A stretch of DNA of 12,204 nt from UBA4416 sp043719555 (GCA_043719555.1 JAYSTR010000079.1:1-12204); one strand, 5' to 3'. Counted from the stretch's first letter, positions 1 to 8,078 are shown. A program made the numbers and translations. The notes: generated by a model not told the origin, from the sequence alone.

Positions 1-1513
1 TTTGGTAACCATCGGCTTGCTGTGTAATAAATTCGTGAGCATTAGCAATTTTTGCGGCTTCAATAACTTTTTCTTTATCAAAAGTTTCTAAACCAAAGGC
101 AATATTATTTTCTATGGTGTCGTTAAATAAAATACTTTCTTGAGTAACAACTCCAATTTGCTTACGTAAACTTTCAATCTCAATATCTTTAATAGATAAG
201 CCATCAAATTTAATGTCACCTAAATCTGTATCGTAAAAACGTGGAACCATATCTGCTAATGTTGTTTTTCCACTACCACTTTGTCCAACTAAAGCTATAG
301 TTTTCCCTTTAGGGATAGTTAGGTTTATATTTTTAAGCACATAGCCAACATCGCCTTTTTTGTATGAGAAGGATACATTATTAAATTCTATCCCGTGTTC
401 AAAGCGTTCTATTTTTTTTGCATTGGCTGAATTTGTAATAGGATTTTGAGCATCTAGTATTTTATTAATACGTTCCTCAGAGGCTAATCCTTTTTGAATA
501 TTATTATAAGCTAAAGTAATTTGTTTGATAGGAGGTACAATTTGAGATGCCACGGCAAAGTATCCTAAGAATGCAGCACCTGATAAATCACCTGTGCCAT
601 TAAAGACCATATTACCCCCAATAAATAAAATAAGTAACAGTACACCTAACACAACCGTTTCACTCACAGGTGATGTTAAATCTGTACGACGGTATAAACC
701 CACCGAAATTTTATTGTATTTACTATTAACGGTTTCAAATTTTTGTTGCACGTAGTTTTCTCCGGTAAATGCTTTAATAACTTTTAAGGCGCCAAGGGTT
801 TCTTCCATGATATTAAATAATTGCCCGAATACCACTTTGCCATCAGCCGAACGACGCTTCAAACTTCTTCCAATTAAGCCTACCACTAAACCAGCTACAG
901 GTAATAATAAAAACACATACAGCGTTAAATACGGACTAATAATTATTAACGTTAAAAGCGAAATGATAATTAAAATGGGTTCTCTGAATATTAATTCTAG
1001 AGTTTGCATAATAGACCATTCAATTTCAATTACATCGGTTGTCATTCGGCTAATCATATCACCTTTGTGTTCATCGCTAAAATAGGATAAGGGAAGCGAT
1101 AATGATTTTTGCATCATTTTATTTCTTAAATCTTTTACAACACCATTACGTATAGGTGCTAAAAAAAACATAGCCATATATCGTGCAAAGTTTTTAAAAA
1201 AGGTAGCTACAAATACAACGATACAGATTAAAAATAAAGCTTGAGATTTACCTTGCTCAATAATTATTTGCGACATTTTAAAATAAGACCAATCCGTAAT
1301 GCTTTTTACTTTAAAATGTAAAACGGGTAAACCTTGATTTAAAATGGTTTGGTATTCCGAAACGTCTTTTTTAAAAATTAATTCTAAAAAAGGAATTGTT
1401 AAAGAAATGGAGAAAACTGAAAAAATGGAAAATAAGATATTAAATATAATATTTAGGCCAGTTTCCTTTTTATAGTTGGATGTATATTTTAGTGCCGAAA
1501 ATAATCGTTTCAT
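1..1513 (-). CDS. ABC exporter half-transporter, MsbA-like (3' part outside window)
   Basis: This is a fused permease-ATPase of the MsbA/multidrug exporter type, an inner-membrane protein that would work as a homodimer and use ATP to move a lipid or hydrophobic compound outward. 504 codons are visible, starting at ATG 1513. Hydrophobic membrane segments fill roughly residues 20-40, 90-112 and several stretches up to about 320. The nucleotide-binding domain follows: Walker A GQSGSGKT at about 410-417 with Lys416, and the Q-loop Gln458 in VVTQES. The LSGGQ signature, Walker B and switch His must lie beyond base 1; family members of about 600 residues fit that. The terminator at 1575-1612 separates it from the porin gene upstream, so it probably has its own promoter, which I could not identify. 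The family is certain; the substrate (lipid A precursor, lipid or drug) cannot be told from sequence. Confidence 0.93.
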   Translation of the reverse strand, partial: MKRLFSALKYTSNYKKETGLNIIFNILFSIFSVFSISLTIPFLELIFKKDVSEYQTILNQGLPVLHFKVKSITDWSYFKMSQIIIEQGKSQALFLICIVVFVATFFKNFARYMAMFFLAPIRNGVVKDLRNKMMQKSLSLPLSYFSDEHKGDMISRMTTDVIEIEWSIMQTLELIFREPILIIISLLTLIIISPYLTLYVFLLLPVAGLVVGLIGRSLKRRSADGKVVFGQLFNIMEETLGALKVIKAFTGENYVQQKFETVNSKYNKISVGLYRRTDLTSPVSETVVLGVLLLILFIGGNMVFNGTGDLSGAAFLGYFAVASQIVPPIKQITLAYNNIQKGLASEERINKILDAQNPITNSANAKKIERFEHGIEFNNVSFSYKKGDVGYVLKNINLTIPKGKTIALVGQSGSGKTTLADMVPRFYDTDLGDIKFDGLSIKDIEIESLRKQIGVVTQESILFNDTIENNIAFGLETFDKEKVIEAAKIANAHEFITQQADGYQ

Positions 1514-1574
1514 AAGGCGCTAATTTACACAAATAATCTTTTATCGTTTTATTTAATAGGTCTTAGAAAGGTAT

Positions 1575-1612
1575 AAAAAAGCGAAAGTCTCGGCCACTAC
1601 CCCGAGACTTTC
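1575..1612 (-). terminator. Intrinsic terminator after the porin gene
   Basis: A perfect 11-bp inverted repeat (GAAAGTCTCGG at 1583-1593 and its complement at 1602-1612) encloses an 8-base loop. Read on the minus strand it is followed, after two bases, by six T (1575-1580). It begins 27 bases past the porin stop codon. This is a classic Rho-independent terminator for the lipoprotein-porin transcript, and it insulates the ABC exporter gene downstream. Confidence 0.92.
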
Positions 1613-1639
1613 TCAACCAATTAATTTAGAACAAAACTA

Positions 1640-3172
1640 CTAAAACTTACTACCCAAAGTAATAGCAATAGTTGTGCCAGAATTTTTTAATGTGGTATTA
1701 TCCACATAATTTGGGTTATACATATAGTAATTTTCATTCTGTACACTCTTAGTTAAAGCTACATCAAAGTACCATTTGTTTTGTCTGAAACCGATGCCAC
1801 CAGTGTAATACGATTTAACAAAGTCGCCCGAAAATGTTTTTCCAAAGGCGCTTCCGTAATTAGCGTAACCTAAACGAATAAAAATAGGTTTTAAATTAGC
1901 CTCAATCCCTACTTTTAAATTGGATGATTTTGAATATTTGCTTCTAATGGTTTTATTCACATCTGTAAACGTTGCGTCAGAATTGGAGGATTGTAATGAC
2001 GCTTGGCTGTAATTCACCACTTCATAATCTACATTAATAGCGCCTAGTTTTTTGTATAAATAAGCAATGCTACCAATCATTTTCATTGGAGTAATCACTT
2101 TGTAAGTATATTTTCCACCATTTTCAGGAGGATATTGAGATGTGTAAGTTTGACCACCATCAAAACTCGAACTCATTTTATAAATATAAGTATCTGTTAA
2201 ATTATAAAACGTAGGCGAATGAATAGCAGCACCAATTCTTAAAAAGTCAGTTGCTCTGTATATAGCGCCAATTTTTAAATTAGTCCCACTTCCAGTTGTT
2301 TTATACGATTCTTGGTAACTTAATTCTTTAAAACCACCTTGCGGTATTCCAGTTTTAGGATCTTCATAATACTGAACAATGTAGTTATGATAGGTGTCGC
2401 TGTACACTCCATTTTTCTTTTCTATGCGCATCGAATCATTTATATCAGCCTCTGTATAAACAGAATTGTAATTATAACTCACACTTGGTAAACCTAAACT
2501 TGCACCAATGTATAATTTATCTTTATAGCCATAAGCATAATTAATGTTCCAGTCGTTCATTCTACCAGATGTTTCAATAGTTTTAGTTTGTTTTAATGCA
2601 TAATGCGGATCAACAAAACTGTAATATTTACCTGCAAAGGTATCTAGTACATAAGTTTCGTAGGCCATCCCGGCAAAGCTACCATCTAAATTAGCAGGAG
2701 TTGTATTTTTTGCCGTCGCTAACATATCAGAGGTAATACTTTTGTTAGCTATTCCCTCAATACCGGTTGTATTAGCAAAATTAGCTATTTGCGAACAACC
2801 TATGCCTAACGCATGATGGTTATCTTTATTATCGTGTCCATCCCAAGCACCAACTAAAGTTAAGCCATCAAAAGTGGCCGCTAACTTAAAGTTTTTATTT
2901 AAAGATCCATTTAAATTCGATTCTGTATTGGCAGATTTTAAACCTATAGATAAATTAATATCACCTTTTTTGTACAGTCCAATACCCGCAGGGTTTATAC
3001 CCATACAAGAACCATCAGCACCTAATGCACCAAAAGATCCTGCCATCGCTTTGCTTCTGGCAGTTCCACCAAAAGTGGTTTGCGAATAACGCATCGCGTC
3101 AATGTCGTTTTGAGATATAAGAGTAACTGAAGTTAACAGACTCAGTGCTGTTACTTTAATAAATAATTTCAT
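1640..3172 (-). CDS. OmpP1/FadL-family outer-membrane transport protein
   Basis: A 510-residue predicted outer-membrane beta-barrel of the OmpP1/FadL/TodX family, whose known members carry hydrophobic compounds such as long-chain fatty acids across the outer membrane. A signal peptide covers about residues 1-20. The mature N-terminus carries the block typical of Bacteroidota members: SQTTFGGTARSKAMAGSFGA near 30-49, then GALGAD and INPAGIGLY (59-67), the part that forms the luminal plug in FadL. The remainder alternates short amphipathic strands rich in Tyr, Asn and Gly, and the protein ends in Phe510, the usual terminal residue of barrel proteins recognised by the BAM machinery. It lies 40 bp after the lipoprotein gene on the same strand with no promoter seen between, so the two are probably co-transcribed, ending at the 1575-1612 terminator. 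The cargo is unknown. PorV, a related secretion protein, is shorter and less likely. Confidence 0.9.
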   Translation of the reverse strand: MKLFIKVTALSLLTSVTLISQNDIDAMRYSQTTFGGTARSKAMAGSFGALGADGSCMGINPAGIGLYKKGDINLSIGLKSANTESNLNGSLNKNFKLAATFDGLTLVGAWDGHDNKDNHHALGIGCSQIANFANTTGIEGIANKSITSDMLATAKNTTPANLDGSFAGMAYETYVLDTFAGKYYSFVDPHYALKQTKTIETSGRMNDWNINYAYGYKDKLYIGASLGLPSVSYNYNSVYTEADINDSMRIEKKNGVYSDTYHNYIVQYYEDPKTGIPQGGFKELSYQESYKTTGSGTNLKIGAIYRATDFLRIGAAIHSPTFYNLTDTYIYKMSSSFDGGQTYTSQYPPENGGKYTYKVITPMKMIGSIAYLYKKLGAINVDYEVVNYSQASLQSSNSDATFTDVNKTIRSKYSKSSNLKVGIEANLKPIFIRLGYANYGSAFGKTFSGDFVKSYYTGGIGFRQNKWYFDVALTKSVQNENYYMYNPNYVDNTTLKNSGTTIAITLGSKF

Positions 3173-3212
3173 AATAGTTTTTAAATTAATGTGAACGGGG
3201 ATTCGACTTTAA

Positions 3213-4487
3213 TTAACGTGGACGATGACCTCCACCTCCATTGCCAGCAGGTGTACTTTGAATGTTATTGTTTTGCGCTGGTGGAGAAGATTGCTGGCGT
3301 TGATTATCTCTACTTGGTGCAGTTTCCGAATGATTATTGAAATCCCTTACTGGTTTTACACCGCCTGTATTTCCACCTCTCACAGGTTCATCATTTCCAC
3401 GTGTTGGCTGAGTTCCTATTTTTATAGGTTGATCTGTAGAATTATTATTTTGATGCACACCATGATTTCCTCTAGTTGGCAAATTTTCATCCGTTACAAC
3501 GTGAGTATTTGGTCGCCCAGTATTATGATCAATATTAGCATTATTCATGTTATTATTTCTAACGTCTCTATTTTCGTTATTAATTGTTCTTGGAGTAGAA
3601 ACAGTTACAAATTTTTGAGATCTACTTTGTTGGTTGTTTACAGCTGTTACATATTTATTGTAATAACCATCATCAGCTGTATTTCTTACACCTGGGTTAG
3701 TAGTGCGGTGTGCATTTCCACCTCCGTGAGATGAACGAGGTCCATAAGTGTAGCTGCTATTATTATCATAACTATTATAATATCCCCAACCATTATTATT
3801 GTATGGATTATTGTAGCCATAACCACCATATCCATAAGGATTATAACCACCACCAAAACTATATGGATTGTATCCATATCCAAAACTAGAGTAGGGGTTA
3901 TTACCCCAGCCTTGGTTGTAGCCAAAATGAATACCACTATTATATCCAAAACCATTAGTCATATAAGGATTATAACCATTGTAGCCATAACTAGGGCAAC
4001 TGTTCCATCCGAAGTTATTATAAAAATTTACTGATGGATTGTAGCTGTAATTATTGTAACCCGAACCCCACCAACTATAACCGTTATAAACACTCACGCC
4101 ATAATTGTAAGGATTTTGGTTATACCAATAAGAGTTTGTGTAGTAATTATCGTAATAACTTAAGCCGTTAATACCATTATTAAAGCGCTTTACGCGTGTT
4201 GCGTATTCGTAATCGTAATAATCATCGTATTTAAATTCTCTGTCTTTATAGTAAGGGTTAGCATCATCTTTATCTTTTTGAGCTTTACGAAAAGATGCTA
4301 CCGAATCGTTATAACGTTTCTCTTTAGCATCAGCCTCTTGCTTAGCAATGGCGGCTAATTTAGCTTCTTCAATTCTATCCTCGCTTGGGTTTGCATAAAC
4401 ATCATCAGTATAAGAGCCAACTTTTTGAGTGACACACGACGATAAAATCACCATCGCTAAACTGAGAGATACAATACTATTTTTCAT
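3213..4487 (-). CDS. Tyr/Gly/Asn-rich low-complexity lipoprotein, function unknown
   Basis: A 424-residue predicted lipoprotein. The signal peptide ends in the lipobox ILSSC, with Cys18 as the acylated residue. Four zones follow: a charged Ala/Lys/Glu/Asp stretch that looks helical (about 36-75); an acidic, Tyr-rich linker (79-100); a long zone made mostly of Gly, Tyr, Asn, Ser and Trp (about 103-248) in which GYNPY recurs at 171, 205 and 214; and a disordered Asn/Arg/Gly/Gln/Pro-rich tail ending GGGGHRPR. No catalytic motif is visible. Extra open frames over the YGN zone, on both strands, are by-products of the biased composition. It is first in a likely two-gene transcript with the FadL-like porin. 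I infer an envelope-anchored, sticky or structural protein, possibly helping the porin; I recall similar proteins beside porin genes in other Bacteroidota under uninformative names, but could not check that. Confidence 0.85.
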   Translation of the reverse strand: MKNSIVSLSLAMVILSSCVTQKVGSYTDDVYANPSEDRIEEAKLAAIAKQEADAKEKRYNDSVASFRKAQKDKDDANPYYKDREFKYDDYYDYEYATRVKRFNNGINGLSYYDNYYTNSYWYNQNPYNYGVSVYNGYSWWGSGYNNYSYNPSVNFYNNFGWNSCPSYGYNGYNPYMTNGFGYNSGIHFGYNQGWGNNPYSSFGYGYNPYSFGGGYNPYGYGGYGYNNPYNNNGWGYYNSYDNNSSYTYGPRSSHGGGNAHRTTNPGVRNTADDGYYNKYVTAVNNQQSRSQKFVTVSTPRTINNENRDVRNNNMNNANIDHNTGRPNTHVVTDENLPTRGNHGVHQNNNSTDQPIKIGTQPTRGNDEPVRGGNTGGVKPVRDFNNHSETAPSRDNQRQQSSPPAQNNNIQSTPAGNGGGGHRPR

Positions 4488-4536
4488 TTTATTTGTTTTT
4501 AAAATATTGAGCGTAAACGTCCAATAAAAGTTTAAC

Positions 4537-4568
4537 TTTGCGCGGGGATTTCTATTGTAAATTTACAA
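4537..4568 (+). promoter_or_regulatory. Candidate proS promoter overlapping a 14-bp palindrome
   Basis: Between the divergent lipoprotein and proS genes, TTTG (4537-4540) is followed after 17 bases by TAAATTTA (4558-4565). This resembles the Bacteroidota -33 TTTG / -7 TAnnTTTG promoter, with the final G replaced by A. The box lies inside a perfect palindrome, TTGTAAATTTACAA (4555-4568), so it reads the same on the minus strand, where a TTTA stands 21 bases upstream (4587-4590). It could therefore serve both directions or be an operator. Chance palindromes are easier in AT-rich DNA, hence the modest confidence. Confidence 0.4.
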
Positions 4569-4632
4569 AATAAGTGCCAATTATATTAAACAGTATTTTA
4601 TAAAGTTATATTTTAACATTTGTTAATAGATT

Positions 4633-6111
4633 ATGAGTAAAGAATTAACATCGCGTGCCGAAGATTACAGTAAATGGTACAATGATTTAGTAGTAAATGC
4701 AGATTTAGCAGACCATTCAGCAGTTAGAGGTTGTATGGTTATTAAACCTTATGGATATAGCATTTGGGAAAACATGCAAAAAACATTAGATAAAATGTTT
4801 AAAGATACTGGGCATCAAAACGCCTATTTCCCTTTATTTATTCCTAAAAGTTTATTTGAAGCTGAAGAGAAAAATGCTGAAGGTTTTGCAAAAGAATGTG
4901 CAGTAGTTACTCACTACCGTTTAAAAACCGATCCAAATAATAAAACCAAATTAATCGTAGATCCAGAAGCAAAGTTAGAAGAGGAATTAATTGTTCGCCC
5001 AACGAGCGAAGCTATTATTTGGAATACCTACAAAAGTTGGATTGAATCGTACCGTGATTTACCAATTTTAGTAAACCAATGGGCCAATGTGGTGCGTTGG
5101 GAAATGCGTACACGTTTATTTTTACGCACAGCCGAATTCCTTTGGCAGGAAGGACACACAGCACACGCTACTAAAGAGGAAGCCGTTGCTGAAACTAAAC
5201 AAATGTTAGAAGTGTATGCTGATTTTGTTGAGAACTGGATGGCTGTACCTGTTGTAAAAGGTGTAAAAACTGCTAACGAACGTTTTGCCGGAGCTGATGA
5301 TACGTATTGTATTGAAGCCTTAATGCAAGATGGTAAAGCATTACAAGCTGGTACATCACATTTTTTAGGGCAAAATTTTGCTAAAGCCTTTGATGTAAAA
5401 TACGTAACTAAAGATAACAAACAGGAATATGTTTGGGCAACATCTTGGGGTGTTTCTACACGTTTGATGGGAGCTTTAATTATGAGTCATAGTGATGATA
5501 AAGGATTAGTTGTTCCTCCAAAATTAGCATCTACACAAGTTGTTATTGTGCCAATTTATAAAGGAGAAGCTGGTTTAGAAAAAGTATCAGCTGTTGCAAA
5601 TGACATTAAAAAGAAATTACAGGCAAAAGGTATATCCGTAAAATACGATGATAGAGATAGCCAACGTCCAGGTTGGAAATTTGCAGAGTATGAGTTAAAA
5701 GGTATTCCAGTTCGTATTACTGTTGGTGAGCGCGATTTAGAAAATGGGACTATTGAAATTGCTCGCAGAGATGAGTTAACTAAAGAAACGGTTAGTATTG
5801 ATGGCGTAGATTTATTGATTGAAAATTTATTAAATGAGATACAAACTAATTTATTTAATAAAGCTAAAGCACGCACTCAGCAATTAACTACTAAAGTAAA
5901 TTCGTACGAAGAATTTAAAAAAGTGTTAGATGAAAAAACGGGTTTTGTTCTAGCACATTGGGATGGAACACCTGAAACAGAGGAAAAAATTAAAGAAGAA
6001 ACAAAAGCAACTATTCGTTGTATTCCTTTAAATAATGAGCAGGAAGCTGGCATTTGTATTTACAGTGGCAAACCAAGCTCACAACGCGTTTTATTTGCAA
6101 GAGCTTATTAA
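4633..6111 (+). CDS. proS: Proline--tRNA ligase, archaeal/eukaryotic-type
   Basis: A 492-residue class II aminoacyl-tRNA synthetase that activates proline with ATP and charges tRNA-Pro in the cytoplasm. Visible motifs: motif 1 region ending at FPLFIP (66-71); the RPTSE loop (122-126); motif 2 from RWEMRTR through EFLWQEGHTAH (155-178); the HFLGQNF pocket segment (243-249); and motif 3 with SWGVSTRLMG and Arg277. The anticodon-binding domain covers about 300-405, and a C-terminal domain ends in Tyr492, the terminal Tyr characteristic of this subtype. It lacks the large editing insertion of the E. coli-type enzyme, so it is the short archaeal/eukaryotic-like form also known from Thermus. Only two cysteines (in RCIP and GICIY) remain in the C-terminal domain, so a full four-Cys zinc site is not present. 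It appears to lead a transcript with gpmA 23 bp downstream. Confidence 0.97.
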   Translation: MSKELTSRAEDYSKWYNDLVVNADLADHSAVRGCMVIKPYGYSIWENMQKTLDKMFKDTGHQNAYFPLFIPKSLFEAEEKNAEGFAKECAVVTHYRLKTDPNNKTKLIVDPEAKLEEELIVRPTSEAIIWNTYKSWIESYRDLPILVNQWANVVRWEMRTRLFLRTAEFLWQEGHTAHATKEEAVAETKQMLEVYADFVENWMAVPVVKGVKTANERFAGADDTYCIEALMQDGKALQAGTSHFLGQNFAKAFDVKYVTKDNKQEYVWATSWGVSTRLMGALIMSHSDDKGLVVPPKLASTQVVIVPIYKGEAGLEKVSAVANDIKKKLQAKGISVKYDDRDSQRPGWKFAEYELKGIPVRITVGERDLENGTIEIARRDELTKETVSIDGVDLLIENLLNEIQTNLFNKAKARTQQLTTKVNSYEEFKKVLDEKTGFVLAHWDGTPETEEKIKEETKATIRCIPLNNEQEAGICIYSGKPSSQRVLFARAY

Positions 6112-6134
6112 TAATAATAAAACTATAAAAGAAG

Positions 6135-6737
6135 ATGGCAACATTAATTATATTTCGTCACGGACAAAGCACATGGAACCTAGAAAATAAATTTACAGGT
6201 TGGGTGGATGTACCCTTAACTGAAAAAGGTGTGCAGGAAGCAAAACAAGCTGGTGAAAAATTAAAACCGTTTGAGTTTGATTATGCTTATGCATCAGATT
6301 TACAACGCGCGCAAAATACGTTGAAATTAGCATTAGAGGTAGCAGGTAAAACTGTACCTACAACGTACGATAAAGCTTTGAATGAACGTATGTATGGCGA
6401 TTTACAAGGGTTAGATAAAACGGCTACGGCTCAAAAATATGGCGATGAACAAGTGAAAATATGGCGTCGTAGTTTTGACATAGCACCTCCAAATGGCGAA
6501 AGTTTAAAAGATACGTTGGCACGTGTAATTCCTTATTTTGAAGCTGAAATTGAACCAAAATTAAAGGCAGGAAAAAATGTAGTAATAGCCGCTCACGGTA
6601 ATAGTTTACGTGCTTTGATTATGCATTTAGAAAAAATGAATCCGGCACAAATTTTAGAATTTGAAATCGGAACAGGTGCTCCTCGTCATTATGAATTAGA
6701 TAAAGATTTACACGTTTTAAAAGCAGAGAATTTATAA
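6135..6737 (+). CDS. gpmA: 2,3-bisphosphoglycerate-dependent phosphoglycerate mutase
   Basis: A 200-residue cytoplasmic enzyme interconverting 3- and 2-phosphoglycerate in glycolysis and gluconeogenesis through a phospho-histidine. Catalytic elements are all visible: RHGQSTWN with His9 as the phosphate carrier, SDLQRA with Arg58, NERMYGDLQG with the acid Glu84, the RRSFDIAPPNGES substrate loop (111-123), and HGNSLRALI with the second His154. The order and spacing are those of dPGM rather than of the broad histidine phosphatases. It is about 50 residues shorter than the E. coli enzyme, lacking part of the insert and C-terminal tail, which matches the compact dPGM form found in several bacterial groups. 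It lies 23 bp after proS and is followed by the structured repeat at 6750-6814, which may limit readthrough into the next gene. Confidence 0.95.
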   Translation: MATLIIFRHGQSTWNLENKFTGWVDVPLTEKGVQEAKQAGEKLKPFEFDYAYASDLQRAQNTLKLALEVAGKTVPTTYDKALNERMYGDLQGLDKTATAQKYGDEQVKIWRRSFDIAPPNGESLKDTLARVIPYFEAEIEPKLKAGKNVVIAAHGNSLRALIMHLEKMNPAQILEFEIGTGAPRHYELDKDLHVLKAENL

Positions 6738-6749
6738 TGATAAATTATG

Positions 6750-6814
6750 AGTTATAAGTTATGGATTGCATTAGCACATCCAACTTATAATATTATAACG
6801 CTTAACTTATAACT
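6750..6814. repeat. Hairpin-rich palindromic repeat with 12-bp terminal inverted repeats
   Basis: The 65-bp unit begins with AGTTATAAGTTA (6750-6761) and ends with its exact complement TAACTTATAACT (6803-6814). A third, internal copy AACTTATAA (6782-6790) pairs with 6752-6760 to give a 16-bp hairpin: TTATAAGTT, bulge AT, GGAT+TGC, loop ATTA, GCA, bulge C, ATCC, AACTTATAA. A 14-bp perfect palindrome TTATAATATTATAA lies at 6785-6798. The left arm thus has two alternative partners. The unit ends 5 bp before the HAD gene start. No coding frame or transposase is present. It may be a dispersed REP-like or MITE-like element or a structured leader; a run of T after the hairpin is missing, so it is not a standard terminator. 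Confidence 0.7.
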
Positions 6815-6819
6815 GAAAA

Positions 6820-7278
6820 ATGGAACAACAATTTTTAAATAACGACAGTAAAACCATTGCCATTGATTTTGATGGAACTATTGTAGAGCATGATTATCCA
6901 AAGATTGGGAAAGAAATGTTATTTGCTTTTGCTACCATAAAAGAGCTACAAAAAAAAGGACATAAATGTATTTTATTTACTTACCGTACAGGAGAATTAT
7001 TGGATGAAGCTGTTGAATATTGCAGAAAGAATGGCGTTGAGTTTTATGCTGTAAATAAAAATTATCCCGAAGAAAAAGAAACCGATAATACACCTCGAAA
7101 ACTAAATGTGGATATTTTTATTGATGATAGAAACGTAGGTGGTTTTTTAGGCTGGAGTGCAGTTTGGCAAATTTTGCATCCAGAAGGAGGAGAGTTTAAT
7201 CATATGGTTAAAAACCCAGAAGCGCATAATAATTACAAACAAGAAAAATCTTTTTTTCAGAAACTGTTTGGCAAATAA
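6820..7278 (+). CDS. Small HAD-superfamily hydrolase, substrate unknown
   Basis: A 152-residue cytoplasmic haloacid-dehalogenase-fold protein, likely a phosphatase. Motif I is DFDGT with nucleophile Asp16 and acid/base Asp18; motif II is the LFTYRTG segment with Thr54; a Lys94 in RKLN is a candidate motif III; motif IV is FIDDRN with Asp102 and Asp103, which would bind magnesium. There is too little sequence between motifs I and II for a C1 cap domain and none large enough for a C2 cap, so the active site is probably open and may accept a sizeable or macromolecular phosphate. Similar short HAD proteins are widespread in Bacteroides-group genomes without an assigned substrate. Its start is 5 bp after the 6750-6814 repeat, and map begins 14 bp after its stop, so the two are probably co-transcribed. 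Confidence 0.87.
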   Translation: MEQQFLNNDSKTIAIDFDGTIVEHDYPKIGKEMLFAFATIKELQKKGHKCILFTYRTGELLDEAVEYCRKNGVEFYAVNKNYPEEKETDNTPRKLNVDIFIDDRNVGGFLGWSAVWQILHPEGGEFNHMVKNPEAHNNYKQEKSFFQKLFGK

Positions 7279-7292
7279 TATTAGTTTAGATT

Positions 7293-8078
7293 ATGATTAT
7301 ATTAAAAACAAGAGAAGAAATTGAATTGATGCGCGAATCAGCGTTATCAGTTTCTCGTTGCTTAGGCATGTTAGCCAAAGAAATTAAACCAGGCGTAACT
7401 TCATTATACTTAGATAAATTAGCAGAAGAATTTATTAGAGACAATGGCGGAATACCAGCTTTTAAAGGCTTGTACGGATTCCCAAATACGCTGTGTATGA
7501 GTTTAAATGCAGCTGTTGTGCATGGCATTCCAACTGATATTCCTATGCAGGAAGGTGATATTATTTCGGTGGACTGCGGAGTATTAAAAAACGAATATTA
7601 CGGAGATCACGCTTATACATTTGCTGTTGGCGAAATTAAGCCTGAAGTTCAACGCTTGTTAGCAGTTACAAAAGAAAGTTTATACATTGGTATTGAGCAA
7701 TTTAAAAACGGTAATAGAATAGGAGATATTAGTTTTGCGATACAAGAACATGCCGAAAAAAATGGTTATGGTGTTGTACGTGAATTAGTTGGACATGGTT
7801 TAGGTAAAAAAATGCACGAAGATCCTGAGGTTCCCAATTACGGAAAACGCGGAAATGGACCTAAATTACGTGATGGAATGGTGATTGCAATAGAACCAAT
7901 GATAAATATGGGCAAACGTAATATTAAACAGCTAAAAGACGGTTGGACAATTTTAACCATTGATGGTCTTCCTTCTGCACATTTTGAGCATGATGTAGCA
8001 TTAATTGATGGGAAACCTGAAATATTATCAACTTTTAAATACGTAGAAGAAGCATTAGGTATTCCATTAACAGCTTAG
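7293..8078 (+). CDS. map: Type I methionine aminopeptidase
   Basis: A 261-residue cytoplasmic metalloenzyme that removes the initiator methionine from new proteins. The five metal ligands are all in place: Asp94 (SVDCG), Asp105 (YGDHAYT), His168 (GHGLGKKMHEDP), Glu201 (IEPMI) and Glu232 (FEHDV); His77 (VVHGIP) and His175 complete the active site. The length and the absence of an N-terminal zinc-finger extension or of the type II insert place it in type I, like the E. coli enzyme. Translation would start 14 bp after the HAD gene stop. In many Bacteroidota map sits among ribosomal protein genes beside secY; here it stands apart with a HAD gene, so another copy elsewhere in the genome is possible but cannot be judged here. 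Confidence 0.96.
   Translation: MIILKTREEIELMRESALSVSRCLGMLAKEIKPGVTSLYLDKLAEEFIRDNGGIPAFKGLYGFPNTLCMSLNAAVVHGIPTDIPMQEGDIISVDCGVLKNEYYGDHAYTFAVGEIKPEVQRLLAVTKESLYIGIEQFKNGNRIGDISFAIQEHAEKNGYGVVRELVGHGLGKKMHEDPEVPNYGKRGNGPKLRDGMVIAIEPMINMGKRNIKQLKDGWTILTIDGLPSAHFEHDVALIDGKPEILSTFKYVEEALGIPLTA

Noticed and set aside
807..1085. Plus-strand 92-codon frame inside the ABC exporter gene
   Set aside because: Antisense to the membrane domain of a well-supported transporter gene; its content mirrors that gene.
1640..3172. Possible PorV (type IX secretion shuttle) identity for the porin
   Set aside because: PorV also belongs to the OmpP1 family, but this protein is longer and no type IX components or C-terminal secretion tails occur nearby.
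3225..3955. Open frames of 169 codons (plus) and 89 codons (minus, other frame) over the YGN-rich lipoprotein gene
   Set aside because: They encode hydrophobic, repetitive residues typical of shadow frames of Tyr/Gly/Asn codon runs, and lie wholly inside a gene with a clear lipoprotein signal.
5028..5876. Minus-strand open frames of 130 and 106 codons inside proS
   Set aside because: They are antisense to conserved ProRS motifs and show no signal or domain of their own.
6750..6814. Insertion-sequence remnant
   Set aside because: Terminal inverted repeats exist, but there is no transposase fragment and no clear target-site duplication, so it is listed only as a repeat.
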